DNA of 64,000 nucleotides, taken from positions 1,508,388,890-1,508,452,889 of the forward strand of contig NC_056744.1 of the NCBI RefSeq assembly GCF_019279795.1. Direction: 5' to 3'. Below are positions 1 through 10,611 of the stretch, piece by piece (within the stretch, counting starts at the first letter, position 1; each line of letters starts with the position of its first letter). The stretch is from Protopterus annectens. Its lineage: Eukaryota > Chordata > Ceratodontiformes > Protopteridae. The notes beneath the pieces are model-generated. The model searched no databases. It was given only the letters and a program-made list of their open reading frames with translations, and was not told the origin of the DNA. Position numbers and translations under genes: made by a program.

Positions 1-1
1 A

Positions 2-703
2 TGTCAGGTGGGTATGGCAGAGGTCTCCTGCCTAGGACATAGAGTGGGGAGTGGTAAGATAAGGCCAGAACCTGCCAAAGTGGAAGCCATTCAGGCATGG
101 TCTGCACCTGTTACCAAAACGCAGGTGAGGGCATTCTTAGGGACAGCAGGGTACGATGGAAAGTTTGTTCCTAATTATAGTACCATAGCTCCTCCCCTCA
201 AAGACCTGGCAAGGAAGAACATGCCAGATAAGGTAGTGTGGACCCCAGCATATGAGCAGGCATTTCAGAAGCTTAAGGAAGCTTTGGGAGGACCCCCTGT
301 GTTAGCCAGTCCAGACTATAGCAAAGAATTTGTTGCGAAGGTGGATGCTTCAAATTATAGGGTGGGGGCTGTACTTAGCCAGATTTCTTCAGAGGGAGAA
401 GAGCACCCAGTGTCTTATCTCAGTCATAGGCACCAACCCAGGGAGGAATGCTATGCAGCGGTAGAAAAGGAATGTCTAGCCATAGTGTGGGCACTACAAA
501 AACGTCAGCCTTATCTGTATGGAAGAAAATTCACTGTGATGACAGATCACAACCCTTTAACATGGTTAAACAGAGCCAGTCAGCAAAATGACAAATTGCT
601 AAGATGGAGCCTGGGGTTGCAAGCATATGATATGTCATAGCAGCACTGCAGTGGGAGTAGCAATGCCAAGGCAGATGGGCTCTCAAGACAGGGAATGGGG
701 TGA
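2..703 (+). pseudogene. Ty3/Gypsy pol remnant: end of reverse transcriptase plus RNase H
   Basis: The open frame enters from the left edge with the YLGH-type motif that closes a Gypsy reverse transcriptase (CLGHRVGSG). The RNase H domain follows. Counting from base 8, the acidic catalytic residues are visible as D113 (KVDAS), E153 (AVEKE) and D180 (MTDHN). A TAG at 638-640 interrupts the frame, which then stays open through a typical end-of-RNase-H signature (NAKADGLSRQ) to a TGA at 701-703. No integrase follows: a polypurine tract and a putative LTR begin less than 100 bases downstream. The product would have copied the element's RNA and removed the RNA strand. It is dead because of the stop, and the 5' part lies outside the window. 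Family level is confident; the exact clade is inferred. Confidence 0.85.
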
Positions 704-777
704 GGTACACCCAGATAGACTTGCCACTCTCAAGTGATGTTTCTCAAAGGGCACTTGAAAAACTTGCTTGAGTTCCC

Positions 778-792
778 CGGGGGGGGGGGAGA
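778..792 (+). other. Polypurine tract of the Gypsy element
   Basis: A run of eleven G residues followed by AGA lies directly before a TG dinucleotide. This is the expected plus-strand primer site just upstream of a 3' LTR. Its position right after the RNase H region is what makes the element's gene order unusual. Confidence 0.7.
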
Positions 793-1660
793 TGTGAAGA
801 TTGGAGGAAGATGGGTGAAGGCTGCCAGTCTAATCAAATAGAATTTGATACATAATTCTATCAACTGTATAAATACATGTAAAGTACAGGCTTGTGTTTT
901 TAAATGAAAGAAAACATTCTAAAATGTGTACTTCAAGATTGTTGCAGCATTACCATCTGCTGTAAGGAAAACCAAGCCAGGCATTTCAAATGAGTCTTTT
1001 GAAATTGGAAAGATCTTATGAATCTCTTTGATGTTTTACAAGTCGGCTCCCGTGAGTCTGGATGAAGGTTTCATGCCCATTGTTTTAAGGTTAAAGTTAA
1101 GGGCCAGAATTTACATGTGGAAGGTGCTTTATTGCTCTGGTTTCTGATAGAATGTACATGTAAAATTTATTTTATTGTTGTAGTTTCCTGAGCAGGTGTT
1201 AGCTTGCAAAATAATGCAGTTTATGGCCTATGAACTCCAGACCAAGTGTCAAGATGATGTAATATGAATACTGAGAAAACCTAAGTGTCAAAATGTTGTA
1301 ATTTGGGAGGGCCTCAGCAGAGCTGTTGGTTAGTGTTTAAAAAGTATTGTTCAGTGAGAGACTGAAGGCATTTTTGATCTGGGAATCTAACCCAGCACTG
1401 CTTGCTCTTTATGTATGTAAGTAGGATTATAGCACTGTGTTTTCTCTTAAGATTAGCTAAAGATTAGAAAGTTAGATTGTTTTTCTTTGACAACGGACCT
1501 GTCCTACTGTATTATTTTAAGTTTCTGTGTGATCTCTGAACTCCTAGATATATCTGTGGTATAGTAGTATTGTCTTGTGTTTTAATTATTTATTATTAAA
1601 TATTTTAAAAACCTTTACCTTTGACTGGTTTGTGTAGAGATAGGCTCTAGAGTACATTAC
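793..1660 (+). mobile_element. Putative 3' LTR of the Gypsy element (right end not resolved)
   Basis: Starts with TGTGAAGATTGG immediately after the polypurine tract. The stretch is non-coding and A/T-rich toward its end, where ATTAAA-type polyadenylation signals occur near 1590-1605. I cannot identify the terminal CA or the flanking target duplication, so the end given is only the part I can support. The LTR may continue toward about 2100. Confidence 0.5.
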
Positions 1661-2200
1661 ATATTTATAGAGGTTATCGTAATAGGCCACTCTAATAAGC
1701 CTTAGACTGAATAGTCACATTACCAATTGGATAATAATATTGCACAGTAATAATTGGACACCCTTTCAAGGGCCTTTGGGTAGCTGATAACTTATTAAGC
1801 TGGTGGTGGCAGTAATTACTACTGTATAGTCTGGGAAAAGGGGCACAGCTGGAGAATCTGTGTCAACCTTTCCTAGGAGAGTCTGTGAAGTTTTATATCT
1901 CAAAGTGTGGGTTTGTTTCAGCTACCTGGGCAGGGACATGAAGCACTGGTTGGACAGAGAGGGTATTGGAGGTTAGCTTGCCAGCTAAGCAGAGATCTGG
2001 ACCCTATAGCTGTGCCAGTGGAGAGTCTTATTGGGGACCTGGTGAGCAAGGGAGCAACCAGCTCCAGACTGACAGTGATCTCTGTGTGCATTTAAGGGAA
2101 ATTGTACTTTACTGTGTGTATTAGTTATCCTTTCCTCTTCTAGGAGTCGCCCTCTCTGGTGTCAGTGGTGAGGATCGAGGCTTCTTGATCACTGGGCAGG
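1661..2200. other. No recognisable feature; possibly the rest of the LTR
   Basis: No protein similarity, repeat tail or RNA gene is recognisable here. The 62-residue frame at 1907-2095 shows no motif. The sequence may be the distal part of the preceding LTR. Confidence 0.3.
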
Positions 2201-2870
2201 GCATGGGCATCAAAGCTTTGTCCACATGTCTTGCTCTAAGAGGGTGAGAGTGTTATATTAAAACACATTCCCATGTGACATTTCACTCACATATGTCCCT
2301 GGTACTGGATATTTGTCCTGTCATTAGGTTGGCCTCTGTGCAGATATATTGCACTGACAGAATGACAGCTTTAGGTACAGCCAGACCTCTCCACTGTGCA
2401 GATGCTTCAGAATTTCCAGATGTTGCCTCACATTTTGCACCATTTATCATACAGTTGAGGTATTTCTTGCAAATCATTGTTAAAGCAATGAGTGATAAAG
2501 TCAGACTTCATACTCTTCTGACAAATCATGGTAATGCATAACCTGTCATTCTATCAACTTTCTAACTTTGTAAGTGCAATATTTAATATGTGTGTCCATA
2601 GCATATCTCTCAACAGTCCAGATTTTCACAGAATGTCCAGCTTTTTGTCTTTTCTTTTTGGCCTGTTCCTCACAAACTGTATGTTTTTTGACAAATCGCT
2701 ACTATGATATGAGGATTAAAGTGAGTAAATAATGACATACCTTTGAGTATCAGACTTTATGTCCTTCAAATAATGCATGCTAACACAAATTCTGTTATTC
2801 TAACAACTTTCTACATTTAGAACAGCAATATTTAATGTGTCCCTATATTTGGCCCTTTCTCCCACATTAT
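2201..2870. repeat. Diverged repeat block with internal copies about 250 bp apart
   Basis: Two stretches near 2503-2597 and 2753-2845 resemble each other: a Y-rich 'ttctaacaactttctac' type motif followed by GCAATATTTAAT and a GTGTCC motif. The same GCAATATTTAA...GTGTCCCTAT...CCCTTTC signature recurs at 11195-11240 and 11385-11430. The 'ccacatgtcttgctctaagag' type motif at about 2221 recurs at about 11140, 11254 and 11449. It is a dispersed, partly tandem repeat of unknown class. Confidence 0.5.
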
Positions 2871-2959
2871 CATAGAATCATAGGAGGTTACTAGGCTAAT
2901 GGTTCTGGGTCCTTACAAGCCTAGCGAAGAGTTTAACCAGAAAAAAGAAACCTCAGTCA

Positions 2960-5809
2960 GCATCTGTCACCCCTGTCAGTGAGGGACACAGGTGGAACTT
3001 CTAGGACAAATTGTTGGTTTCCCATCCACTCATCAAGGTTGCGCTTGAAGAGGGTCAATGAGGTATTCTGTTTGAAATGTATTGACAGTCTATTCTAGAG
3101 ATGGAGCAGCCTCTGGGAGATACACCTGTCTGTCCAGCAGGTTTTGTTGATGTCAAATATTAGATTTTAGGCCTTTCAAGCGGGTAATGTGCAAGGAGTT
3201 AGACTAATGGATATTGAGCATCTCTAATACGGCATGGTCCGATATTGCCTTATAGGCAAGACACAGATCACTTCTGAGCAATCTGTATGATACTGAGTAA
3301 AGTGATAGTAATTTGAGCCTTTTCTCATAGGACAGGTGTTAGAGGCCAGGGTTTCTCTTTGTGAGGTATTTCTGTGGCCTTTCCAGTTGGTGCAGGTGTT
3401 TTGAGAGGTACATACCAAATGGGGCGTTATACTCAATTATTGGTCTAATGAGAATGGAGTACAGAGAGGTAATAACTTCCTTTTCTGGATGCAATCCCTT
3501 TACTTATGAGATGAGCCATGTAAAAGGCTTTTCTGACCACTGCTGTTACATGATGGTCGAATGTGAGATTGTTGTCAACCTGAGTACCCGGGTCTGTCAC
3601 CACAGGTTGTGTACTTAGGGGGTTAACGCTGATGTTGTAATCAGTAGGGGCTGTGATTTTGCAGAATGGTATGATAATACATTTTTTTTGCATTTAACTT
3701 AAGGCCATGACTTTGACACCAGTTGTTAGTTGTTGTGAGCCTATCTTGCAGTATGTTAATGCCATTTGGGGAGTTAATGACAGCACTCAATTTACAGTCA
3801 TCCACAAACTTGGTCAGCCACAGGCATTTTGTCTTTGCCTAGACATTTGAGAACTAGATGCCAAACAGTAGGGGGTCCCTGGATAGATCTCTGGAGAACA
3901 CCACTAGTGACCAGTCTGCTGTCACAGGTGGAGGCACTTATTTCGACCTTGTGAGTCCTATCAGTGAGCCAATTTGCCACCCACCTGATGAGATAGGGAT
4001 CTGTGCCAAGTTGTGTTAGCTTTTTGATAATGCCCGAGTGGGGGATTATGTCAAAGGCCTTGGCCAAGTCAAGATAAGCTGTATGTACTGACTTTCCCCT
4101 CATCCAGGGCTTTGATGACAGTCTCAAAGAAGTCAACCAGGTTCAACAGTCAAGATCTGCCCTTGATGAACCCGAACTGGGAGGGGTCAAGTACTTGGAG
4201 ATTACCTATGTCCTTGTTTATGAGATCCACAATAATATGCTACATGGCTTTATAGATCAGACTTGTCAAGTTAATGGGGTGATAGTTACCAGGGTCAGTA
4301 GTGGCACAACCTTTATGCAAGGGTATGACAATGGCAATTCTCCACTCTGCCAGAATGAAGCCTGTACTTAGGCTGTGTTTGAATAGGATGCTCAATGGTG
4401 AAGCTGGTTCTTACTGGAGGTGGTGCAGAATGCAATCTGTGATGCCATCAGGTCCCATGGAATCTGTGTTCTTTGCCTTGGATAGGGCCTTTAACACTTG
4501 ACCTATGGTGATGTGAGGTATGGGACAAGTATCAGGGATGTCAAATGGATCTTTGGGAGGATAATGGGGTGAAGTTTGTTATAAACCTATTTGCTAGCAG
4601 GTTGGCTAAATCAACAGGATCAGTGTAAGTGGTACCATTAGGTACTAATTCAGAACAAACCTGGGCTTTGCCATGGAGGTTTCTGATATAAATAAAGAAA
4701 ACTGTGTGGTTTCCCTTTGTATCAGAGGCTAGTTTCAATTCATATTTGGCTTTGGAGGTTTTCAGTAGTGATCTAATTTTTTTGTTGTCAGCAACGAGGG
4801 AGTATTTCCAATTTGGAATTTGTTCCTTTTTACCATTAGACAACACTTTCTTCCTTTTGTTGTAAAACCTGTTAACAGAGGATGTCCATCAGACAGCTTT
4901 GTGTTTCCTTGAGAAGCAAGTTTTACTTCTGTTGGGTATGGCTGACTCCATGGAGTTGTACAGGTGCTGGTATACTGCACTGGCATACCATTAAGCAAAG
5001 TTGTCTGCATCCTCTGAGGGGGGTGGTGGTGTGAAGCTACTGATACCCTCCCTTAGGAGGTTGTAGTCAGCTTTTGAGAAGTTTTTAGCCTGGTCATGGC
5101 TGGGGGTGGGATAGAAACTTTGAATGAGACAGACCAATGATCTGATCTTACCAGAGAAGAACATACTGTGGGACTGGTGCAGTGGACGCCTCTGTTGGTG
5201 AGAACCAAATCCAGAATGCTATCTCTCCTTGTGGAGGATAAGATAAGCTGGTCTAGTGTGTTAGAAATGATGAAGTCAAGGAATCATTGAATGAGTGCAT
5301 TAGTACTGGAAAAGCTCACCCAGTGTATGGTGGGGTAGCTGAAGTTAACAAGGATCAGGGTGTTATCAGGAACCTTGATGGAGTCCTGTGGGTCCAGATA
5401 GGAGAACTGGGTGTCCTGAGTCATGGAGGGGGGTTTAGAGCTGGCTATAGCTTGGATAGGTGTCTTACTAACTGTCAGTTGCACCTGGAGTAATTCCAGT
5501 GCATCATGCATGGTGAACCAGTCTGAAGGTGTGCCTGTTCTTAATGAAGACAAAGACTCCACCATCCTTGATCTTCCCAACCTCATTTTGGGGTCAGAAT
5601 GTGTGAAATGAGGTATAGCCTGATAAGGCAGGGGTGCTCTCCACAGCACAGAACCAAGTTTCCATGACCAAGCAGATATCAATATCTTCCAGTGTGAGGA
5701 GAGCCTCCAGTGAGTGCATTTTCAGCTTAAGGCTCCTAGCATTAAGCAGCATGGCCTTCAACTTGCTTTTTAACACATCTTTTGTGTTGAAAATTTGTCT
5801 TTGAGACAT
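2960..5809 (-). pseudogene. CR1 ORF2 (APE endonuclease and reverse transcriptase), decayed
   Basis: Minus-strand frames give the endonuclease start near 5809-5600 (LLNARSLKLKMHSLEALL, then an ETWF motif). The RT palm lies around 4136-3800 (HTAYLDLAKAFDIIPHSG, then WLTDRTHKVE), and an FVDD-type active site near 3800 sits in a shifted frame. C-terminal CR1 sequence follows at 3693-3224. The protein would nick target DNA and reverse-transcribe its own RNA. Frames change repeatedly, with a visible shift between the LVTSGV segment and the active site, so this is a relic. The order and spacing match the better ORF2 at 34924-37658. Confidence 0.85.
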
Positions 5810-6071
5810 AGCCTAAAAAAAGCACAATGGGGGAGGCAAGAGCCTTGGCTAAGATCCAGAATCCAAGGGGTGAGAGGTGGAGGACATCTCTGACAGTGAA
5901 TCAAGGCCTATCAACCATGTCATCCTAGGCAGTCACATACTGGATCCCCTCAGAATGACACCAAAAACTAAGTCAATTATTCTTTGTTGGTGCTGTGGTA
6001 GAATGTAGGATGCTGCTTAGGCCAACGGTCATACCTGCCTGGGAAACATACTCTGAGAGCTCAATCATCTC

Positions 6072-6084
6072 TCTCTTTATATAG
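6072..6084. repeat. Left target-site duplication of PLE-1 (13 bp)
   Basis: TCTCTTTATATAG, identical to 9512-9524. On each side the CR1 ORF1 sequence resumes, so removing 6085-9511 plus one copy restores a CR1-like reading (TATAGTCCAGG) as in the copy at 33551. Confidence 0.85.
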
Positions 6085-7384
6085 TTCTCCGGTTCCACCA
6101 ATAAGTGCCCACGACTGCCAAAGAAAATGGTATATCCGCAATTTATTAAAACGACAATATGGACTGATACGACAAAAAACACACAGAAACAGCATAGGGC
6201 GATACAAAGTTAAGTGCTTTCAACCAAATCAGCTGGTCTTCATTAGAACTAAAACATGTAACTGTTCCACTGTTTAAATAACTTTTGTGGCGCCAAAACC
6301 ACTCACCGTTCCTTAAAGTTACATTGACCAAATGTTTACATATTATAGTTACATCCCATATAATACCATAAAAAATGCTAACGAAATTTACTCATGAAAA
6401 TGTTATAATCAACAATCACTTATAAAATAATCTTAAATTACTTTAAAAAACTTGAATAAAGTATTAAAAATATTAAAATATTGCTATCGCCAAGACCTTA
6501 TAACTTTCCTTTTACGTACTTTTTTCAACTTACTAAAGCTATAAATAAATTAATATTGCTTGAACTCTACCTGATGTAATAATATATAAATAATATATAA
6601 AATGAATATGCACATGGAAGAAAAGACACATGATAAAAAATCAATTAAATACTGAATAAATACTGGGTAAAATTAAACTCATTTAAAATCATGTGAAAAC
6701 TTTTCCATTATAACTGCTTAATATACTTATAAGTTAATCCTAATGACTTATTAATATGCTTATAAAGTACTTATTGAATTACATATATAACTAATACTTA
6801 AGCAAGGGGATCTAAAATAATCAATATGTTCATTTATCAAAAACCAAAACCAATACTTTCATAAATATTTTCATAAATATTTGACTTTATGGACGTAATA
6901 ATGATTTGATTGAAATACAGTAATTTAAGCCTGGTGGGGTGGTGACATCCAACCATATTTGCCACCATGTCTCTTTATATGCTAATAAACTCTTAAAGTC
7001 ACCACCTCTTGGGTCTATGTCTATAATATGAAGAATACTAAACTTAAATTGATGTTCATCACCTTTGTTATCTATATGTCGATATAATGCATTTGTTTTA
7101 TCTTTAGTCTTAATGCTATATATATGATCATAAATTTGTTTTTTAAGACATCTTTCAGTTCTTCCTACATAGAAGCTTGGACATATGCCGCATTTGGCTA
7201 AGTATACCAACATTTTTGTATTGCAGTTTCCTTGTCTACATCTTATAATTGTCTTGTGTCCATTCTGTAATTTTATTTTATTTTCCTGCGACATGTATCT
7301 ACATTGGTTACAAAATCCACATTTCTTGCTTCTATTGTTATTATTCATGAAACTACTTTTCCTATCAATGTATCGGTGCTTTGT
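6085..7384 (-). repeat. Left arm of the 1.3-kb inverted repeat of PLE-1
   Basis: Pairs with 8183-9475. It contains the GIY-YIG region and the 3' UTR. Similarity ends where the right copy is truncated, near AGCACAGATAC at 8183. Confidence 0.8.
6208..6252 (-). ncRNA. Decayed hammerhead-ribozyme-like motif of the left PLE-1 copy
   Basis: Minus strand equivalent of 9311-9355. The core CUGAUGA is changed to CTAATGA here, which should abolish catalysis, while GAAA and the short stem III (AGCACT) remain recognisable. Confidence 0.5.
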
Positions 7385-8182
7385 TAAAGACTTCATGTTA
7401 CTTCCCATTTTATAAATGAATTTAGGTTTAGTTCCCAGTATTTTACTAAACCCGTGTCAGTACTTACTAAGTGCCAAAATTTATAAATTTTTCTTTTAAT
7501 AATATCTTCTCCTACATTGTATTGTAGTATACAAACTCTCTAAAAATTGGAAGCTGATTTATTATTATCAAATGTATTAATAAATATATTTCCAGCTCCC
7601 AATAATGGTTTGTATTTAATATTCCACTGTCCAATAACATAATCAATAATCTCATCCATCATTTTCTCAGGATATCCTCTTTGTTTGAATAGTTTTTTTT
7701 AATAAATATCAGTTCAATTTTCATCTCTTCATAGCCAGAGACCATTCTAGCTGCTCGAATACATTGACCCTTAAACACATTGTATTTAACTTTAGAAGGG
7801 GGGCAACTAGAATAATCCAAGTAATTATTGGAGAATGTACTTTTCCTGTAAATTTTAGAATGAACTTACCTTCATCATAATATATAAATGTATCCAAGTA
7901 TGGTAATCCATTTTTATTAAATGAATATGTAAATTTCAAATAATCACTGCTACTATTAAGAAAATTAATAAATTGAAGAAGCATATCTTGTTTTCCTTCC
8001 CATAAAATGTAGATGTCATCCAAAAATCTAGAGTAGTATTTAATATATCGAAAATATTTACTGGGGAATAGATGACTATCTTCTCAAGCATAACCAGGTT
8101 GGCTTATATGGGGGCACATGCTGCCCCCATAGCTACCCCCTGGTTTGCCTAAAATATTCTCTCTCAAAGTACTGAGAAACAG
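6887..8182 (-). pseudogene. PLE-1 left copy: RT C-terminal part and GIY-YIG endonuclease
   Basis: Read on the minus strand, it starts within the RT: a YFRQTRG stretch, then a GVAMGA-type motif near 8130, then FLDDIYILWEGK at about 8023 with the catalytic pair of aspartates, then NGLPYLDTFIYYD. Frames are shifted between these pieces. A separate open frame, 7408-6887 (173 residues), carries cysteine pairs (CGFCNQC) and the nuclease signature CPSFYVGRTERCLKK, then TWWQIWLD and a PPGLN motif. This matches the RT plus GIY-YIG layout specific to Penelope-like elements. RT frameshifts and an in-frame stop mark it as inactive. The GIY-YIG reading frame itself is intact in this copy. Confidence 0.85.
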
Positions 8183-8676
8183 AGCACAGATACATTGATA
8201 GAAAAAGTAGTTTCATGAATAATAACAATAGAAGCAAGAAATGTGGATTTTGTAACCAATGTAGATACATGTCGCAGGAAAATAAAATAAAATTACAGAA
8301 TGGACACAAGACAATTATAAGATGTAGACAAGGAAACTGCAATATCAAAATGTTGGTATACTTAGCCAAATGCGGCATATGTCCAAGCTTCTATGTAGGA
8401 AGAACTGAAAGATGTCTTAAAAAACAAATTTATGATCATATATATAGCATTAAGACTAAAGATAAAACAAATGCATTATATCGACATATAGATAACAAAG
8501 GTGATGAACATCAATTTAAGTTTAGTATTCTTGATATTATAGATATAGACCCAAGAGGTGTTGACTTTAAGAGTTTATTAACATATAAAGAGACATGGTG
8601 GCAAATATGGTTGGATGCCACTGCCCCACCAGGCTTAAATGACTGTATTTCAATCAAATCATTATTACGTCCCTAA
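8183..8676 (+). pseudogene. PLE-1 right copy: GIY-YIG endonuclease fragment
   Basis: An open frame of 153 residues from 8215, nearly identical to the left copy: CGFCNQC, then FYVGRTERCLKK, then TWWQIWLDATAPPGLN. It lacks all of the RT because this half begins at the head-to-head junction. The start codon used (8215) lies inside the original protein, so the true N-terminus is lost. It would be a nuclease domain alone, if expressed. Confidence 0.8.
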
Positions 8677-9310
8677 AGTCAAATATTTATGAAAATATTT
8701 ATGAAAGTATTGGTTTTGGTTTTAGATAAATGAACATATTGATTATTTTAGATCCCCTTGTTCAAGTATTAGTTATATATGTAATTTCATAAGTACTTTA
8801 TAAGCATATTAATAAGTCATTAGGATTAACTTATAAGTATATTAAGAAGTTATAATGGAAAAGGTTTCACATGATTTTAATTGAGTTTAATTTTATCCAG
8901 TATTTATTCAGTACTTAATTGATTTTTTATCATGTGTCTTTTCTTCCATGTGCATATACATTTTATATATTATTTATATATTATTACATCAGGTAGAGTT
9001 CAAACAATATTAATTTATTTATAGCTTTAGTAAGTTGAAAAAAGTACATAAAAGGAAAGTTATAAGGTCTTGGCGATAGCAATATTTTAATATTCTAATA
9101 CTTTTTTCAAGTTTTTTAAAGTAATTTAAGATTATTTTATAAGTAATTGTTGATTATAACATTTTCATGAGTAAATTTCTTTAGCATTTTTTATGGTGTT
9201 ATATGGGATGTAAATATAATATGTAAACATTTGGCCAATGTAACTTTAAGGAACGCTGAGTGGTTTTGGCGCACCAAAAGTTATTTAAACAGTGGAACAG
9301 TTACATGTTT

Positions 9311-9355
9311 TAGTTCTGATGAAGACCAGCTGATTTGGTTGAAAGCGCTTAACTT
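9311..9355 (+). ncRNA. Hammerhead-ribozyme-like motif in the PLE-1 3' region
   Basis: The catalytic core CTGATGA is at 9316-9322 and GAAA at 9341-9344. Between them GACC and GGTT can form stem II. AGCGCT (9344-9349) gives a very short palindromic stem III with almost no loop. AGTT before the core can pair with AACT after the putative cleavage site to form stem I. This is a type I layout with a minimal stem III, the form reported for Penelope-like elements (known from the literature). Unusual points are an extra A between the core and stem II and a CUU rather than GUC cleavage triplet. Activity is not proven. Confidence 0.6.
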
Positions 9356-9511
9356 TGTATCACCCTACGGTGTTTCTGTGTGTTTTTTGTCATATCAGTC
9401 CATATTGTTGTTTTAATAAATTGTGGATATACCATTTTCTTTGGCAGTCGTGGGCACACTGGTGGAACTGGAGAACAATTGGTAATAGTGTGGATATATT
9501 TATATTTTTAT

Positions 9512-9524
9512 TCTCTTTATATAG
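9512..9524. repeat. Right target-site duplication of PLE-1 (13 bp)
   Basis: Identical to 6072-6084 (TCTCTTTATATAG). CR1 ORF1 sequence resumes directly after it. Confidence 0.85.
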
Positions 9525-9720
9525 TCCAGGAAGGTACATCTCAAGTCAATCACACCAACATGGACAATGACAGAGTCATACTTGTACCTGCTGTGGAGAG
9601 ACTTAAGTGCATTTGTGATGTGGTGGATTCTGCCACCTGACAGACAACTGACCAAGACCTTCTCTTTGTCGAGCCTGGTGAGGGATACATCGGTGTGTCT
9701 CACAGCTGAGTCACCAATGA

Positions 9721-10075
9721 ATGGTATTCTTCTTCTAGCTTTTTCCTGGTTAGGGGTCGCCACAGCAGATCACCTGTCCACTCAAGATTGGCAGTGGAGT
9801 TTTACAATGTCGAGTTGCCAGCCCGGTGCCTAACCTTACACAGTAGGCACACACAGACACGCATGCACTCACTCACACCTAGGGCCAATTTAGAGTGTCC
9901 ACTCCACCTGCAGCATGTCTTTGGGATGTGGGAGGAAACCGGAGCACCCAGAAGAAACCCACAAGACCACAGGGAGGACATGCAGACTCCACAGAAGGCA
10001 CCCCAGCCAAGGATCGAACTGGAGAACCTCTTGCTGTGAGGTGACAATGCTAACCACTGCACCACCGTGGCTGCC
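9721..10075 (-). mobile_element. tRNA-derived SINE with V-SINE/DANA-like layout
   Basis: On the minus strand it begins with a tRNA-like head: box A-like GTGGTTAGCATTG near 10050 and box B-like AGTTCGATCC near 10015. A central body follows with GGGTGCTCCGGTTTCCTCC. The tail reads TGTGGCGACCCCTAACC and ends GAAGAAGAATA. It is flanked by a perfect 15-bp target duplication, CTGAGTCACCAATGA, at 9706-9720 and 10076-10090. The host sequence is CR1 ORF1 at its GDS block, which is why that block appears twice. The layout matches fish SINEs of the DANA/V-SINE type from general knowledge. Confidence 0.85.
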
Positions 10076-10611
10076 CTGAGTCACCAATGACTAGTATGTT
10101 TTGTTTATTGTTATGCCTATGTGTTTGTGAGACTGGTGTGTTGTCTGCCATTTCTGATGTGTTTGGTGTTGTGCATGAAATGTTTGTTAGAGTGTTTTGG
10201 AGGTCTCTGCTGTTTAGGTAAGTTTTTATTGAGGACTTCTGCATAGGTGGGTGTGTGTTGTGCTTGGTTATGTGATGTGGGTGGTGTGATGTTTGCGCTG
10301 GCAATCTCCTCTTTGTCAGGAGTGCTGACTGCACCCTGAGAGACCATGGATTCCAGGTTACTGATGCAGATGCATTTCCCTCAAGTAGAAGAATTATGCA
10401 CTAGGAGAAGAGGGCTGTCAGTAAACAGGAGGCAGTTGCTACACTGTCTCAGTATGCCCATGTCAAACAGGCTAGCAGGAGAAACTGATTGGAACTGTCC
10501 AGGCACAGTGTTCTGAATACTTGGGACAGATTTATAGAGAGAAGATTTTGATAAGGGTTTGTCCACAAGCGTGTAGACCACAAAAACCTTCTTAAATGTA
10601 AAATAACTGGG

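Larger units (their letters stand above)
6085..9511. mobile_element. Penelope-like element PLE-1, head-to-head inverted dimer
   Basis: A single 3427-bp insertion flanked by a 13-bp direct duplication. It consists of a minus-strand PLE copy at 6085-8182 (end of RT, GIY-YIG endonuclease, 3' UTR) and a plus-strand, more 5'-truncated copy at 8183-9511 (GIY-YIG and 3' UTR). The two abut head to head, so both outer ends are element 3' ends. The arms 6085-7384 and 8183-9475 are inverted repeats; over 153 residues the two proteins differ at about eight positions. The right copy has about 36 extra bases at its 3' end. Inverted and partial-tandem arrangements are known for Penelope-like elements. A twin-priming-like event during one insertion is the simplest inference. 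Confidence 0.85.
5830..10581 (-). pseudogene. CR1 ORF1 with zinc motif and SGNH esterase, interrupted
   Basis: Three separated minus-strand pieces make up ORF1. At 10581-10381 the N-terminal part has a CSNC motif. At about 10330-10091 there is a linker rich in H, N, T and P, leading to a first copy of the GDS block. At 9705-9525 and 6071-5990 the hydrolase is recognisable: GDS followed by VRHTD, then VIVHVGV, then the stretch around ELSEYVSQAGMT. The gaps between the pieces are the SINE and the PLE dimer. In block III the copy reads GVIDL where the intact copy has GVNDL, so the oxyanion asparagine is lost. CR1 ORF1 proteins of this type bind RNA and carry an esterase domain of uncertain role. 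Confidence 0.8.
2871..10605 (-). mobile_element. CR1 LINE copy A, split by a PLE dimer and a SINE
   Basis: On the minus strand this reads ORF1 (zinc motif and SGNH esterase), then endonuclease, reverse transcriptase, a short 3' UTR and a terminal octamer-like tail (CCTATGATTCTATG read from 2884 to 2871). That layout and tail are typical of CR1. The copy is interrupted inside the ORF1 esterase region by a Penelope-like dimer at 6085-9511 and a SINE at 9721-10075. Both insertions have clean target-site duplications, so the CR1 is the oldest of the three. The 5' end near 10605 is estimated; compared with the full-length copy at 33551-37826, the 5' UTR looks missing or unrecognisable. Many frameshifts make it inactive. 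Confidence 0.85.

Noticed and set aside
2275-2541. 88-residue plus-strand frame as a gene
   Set aside because: It lies in a diverged repeat block, has no motif and overlaps an equally long antisense frame.
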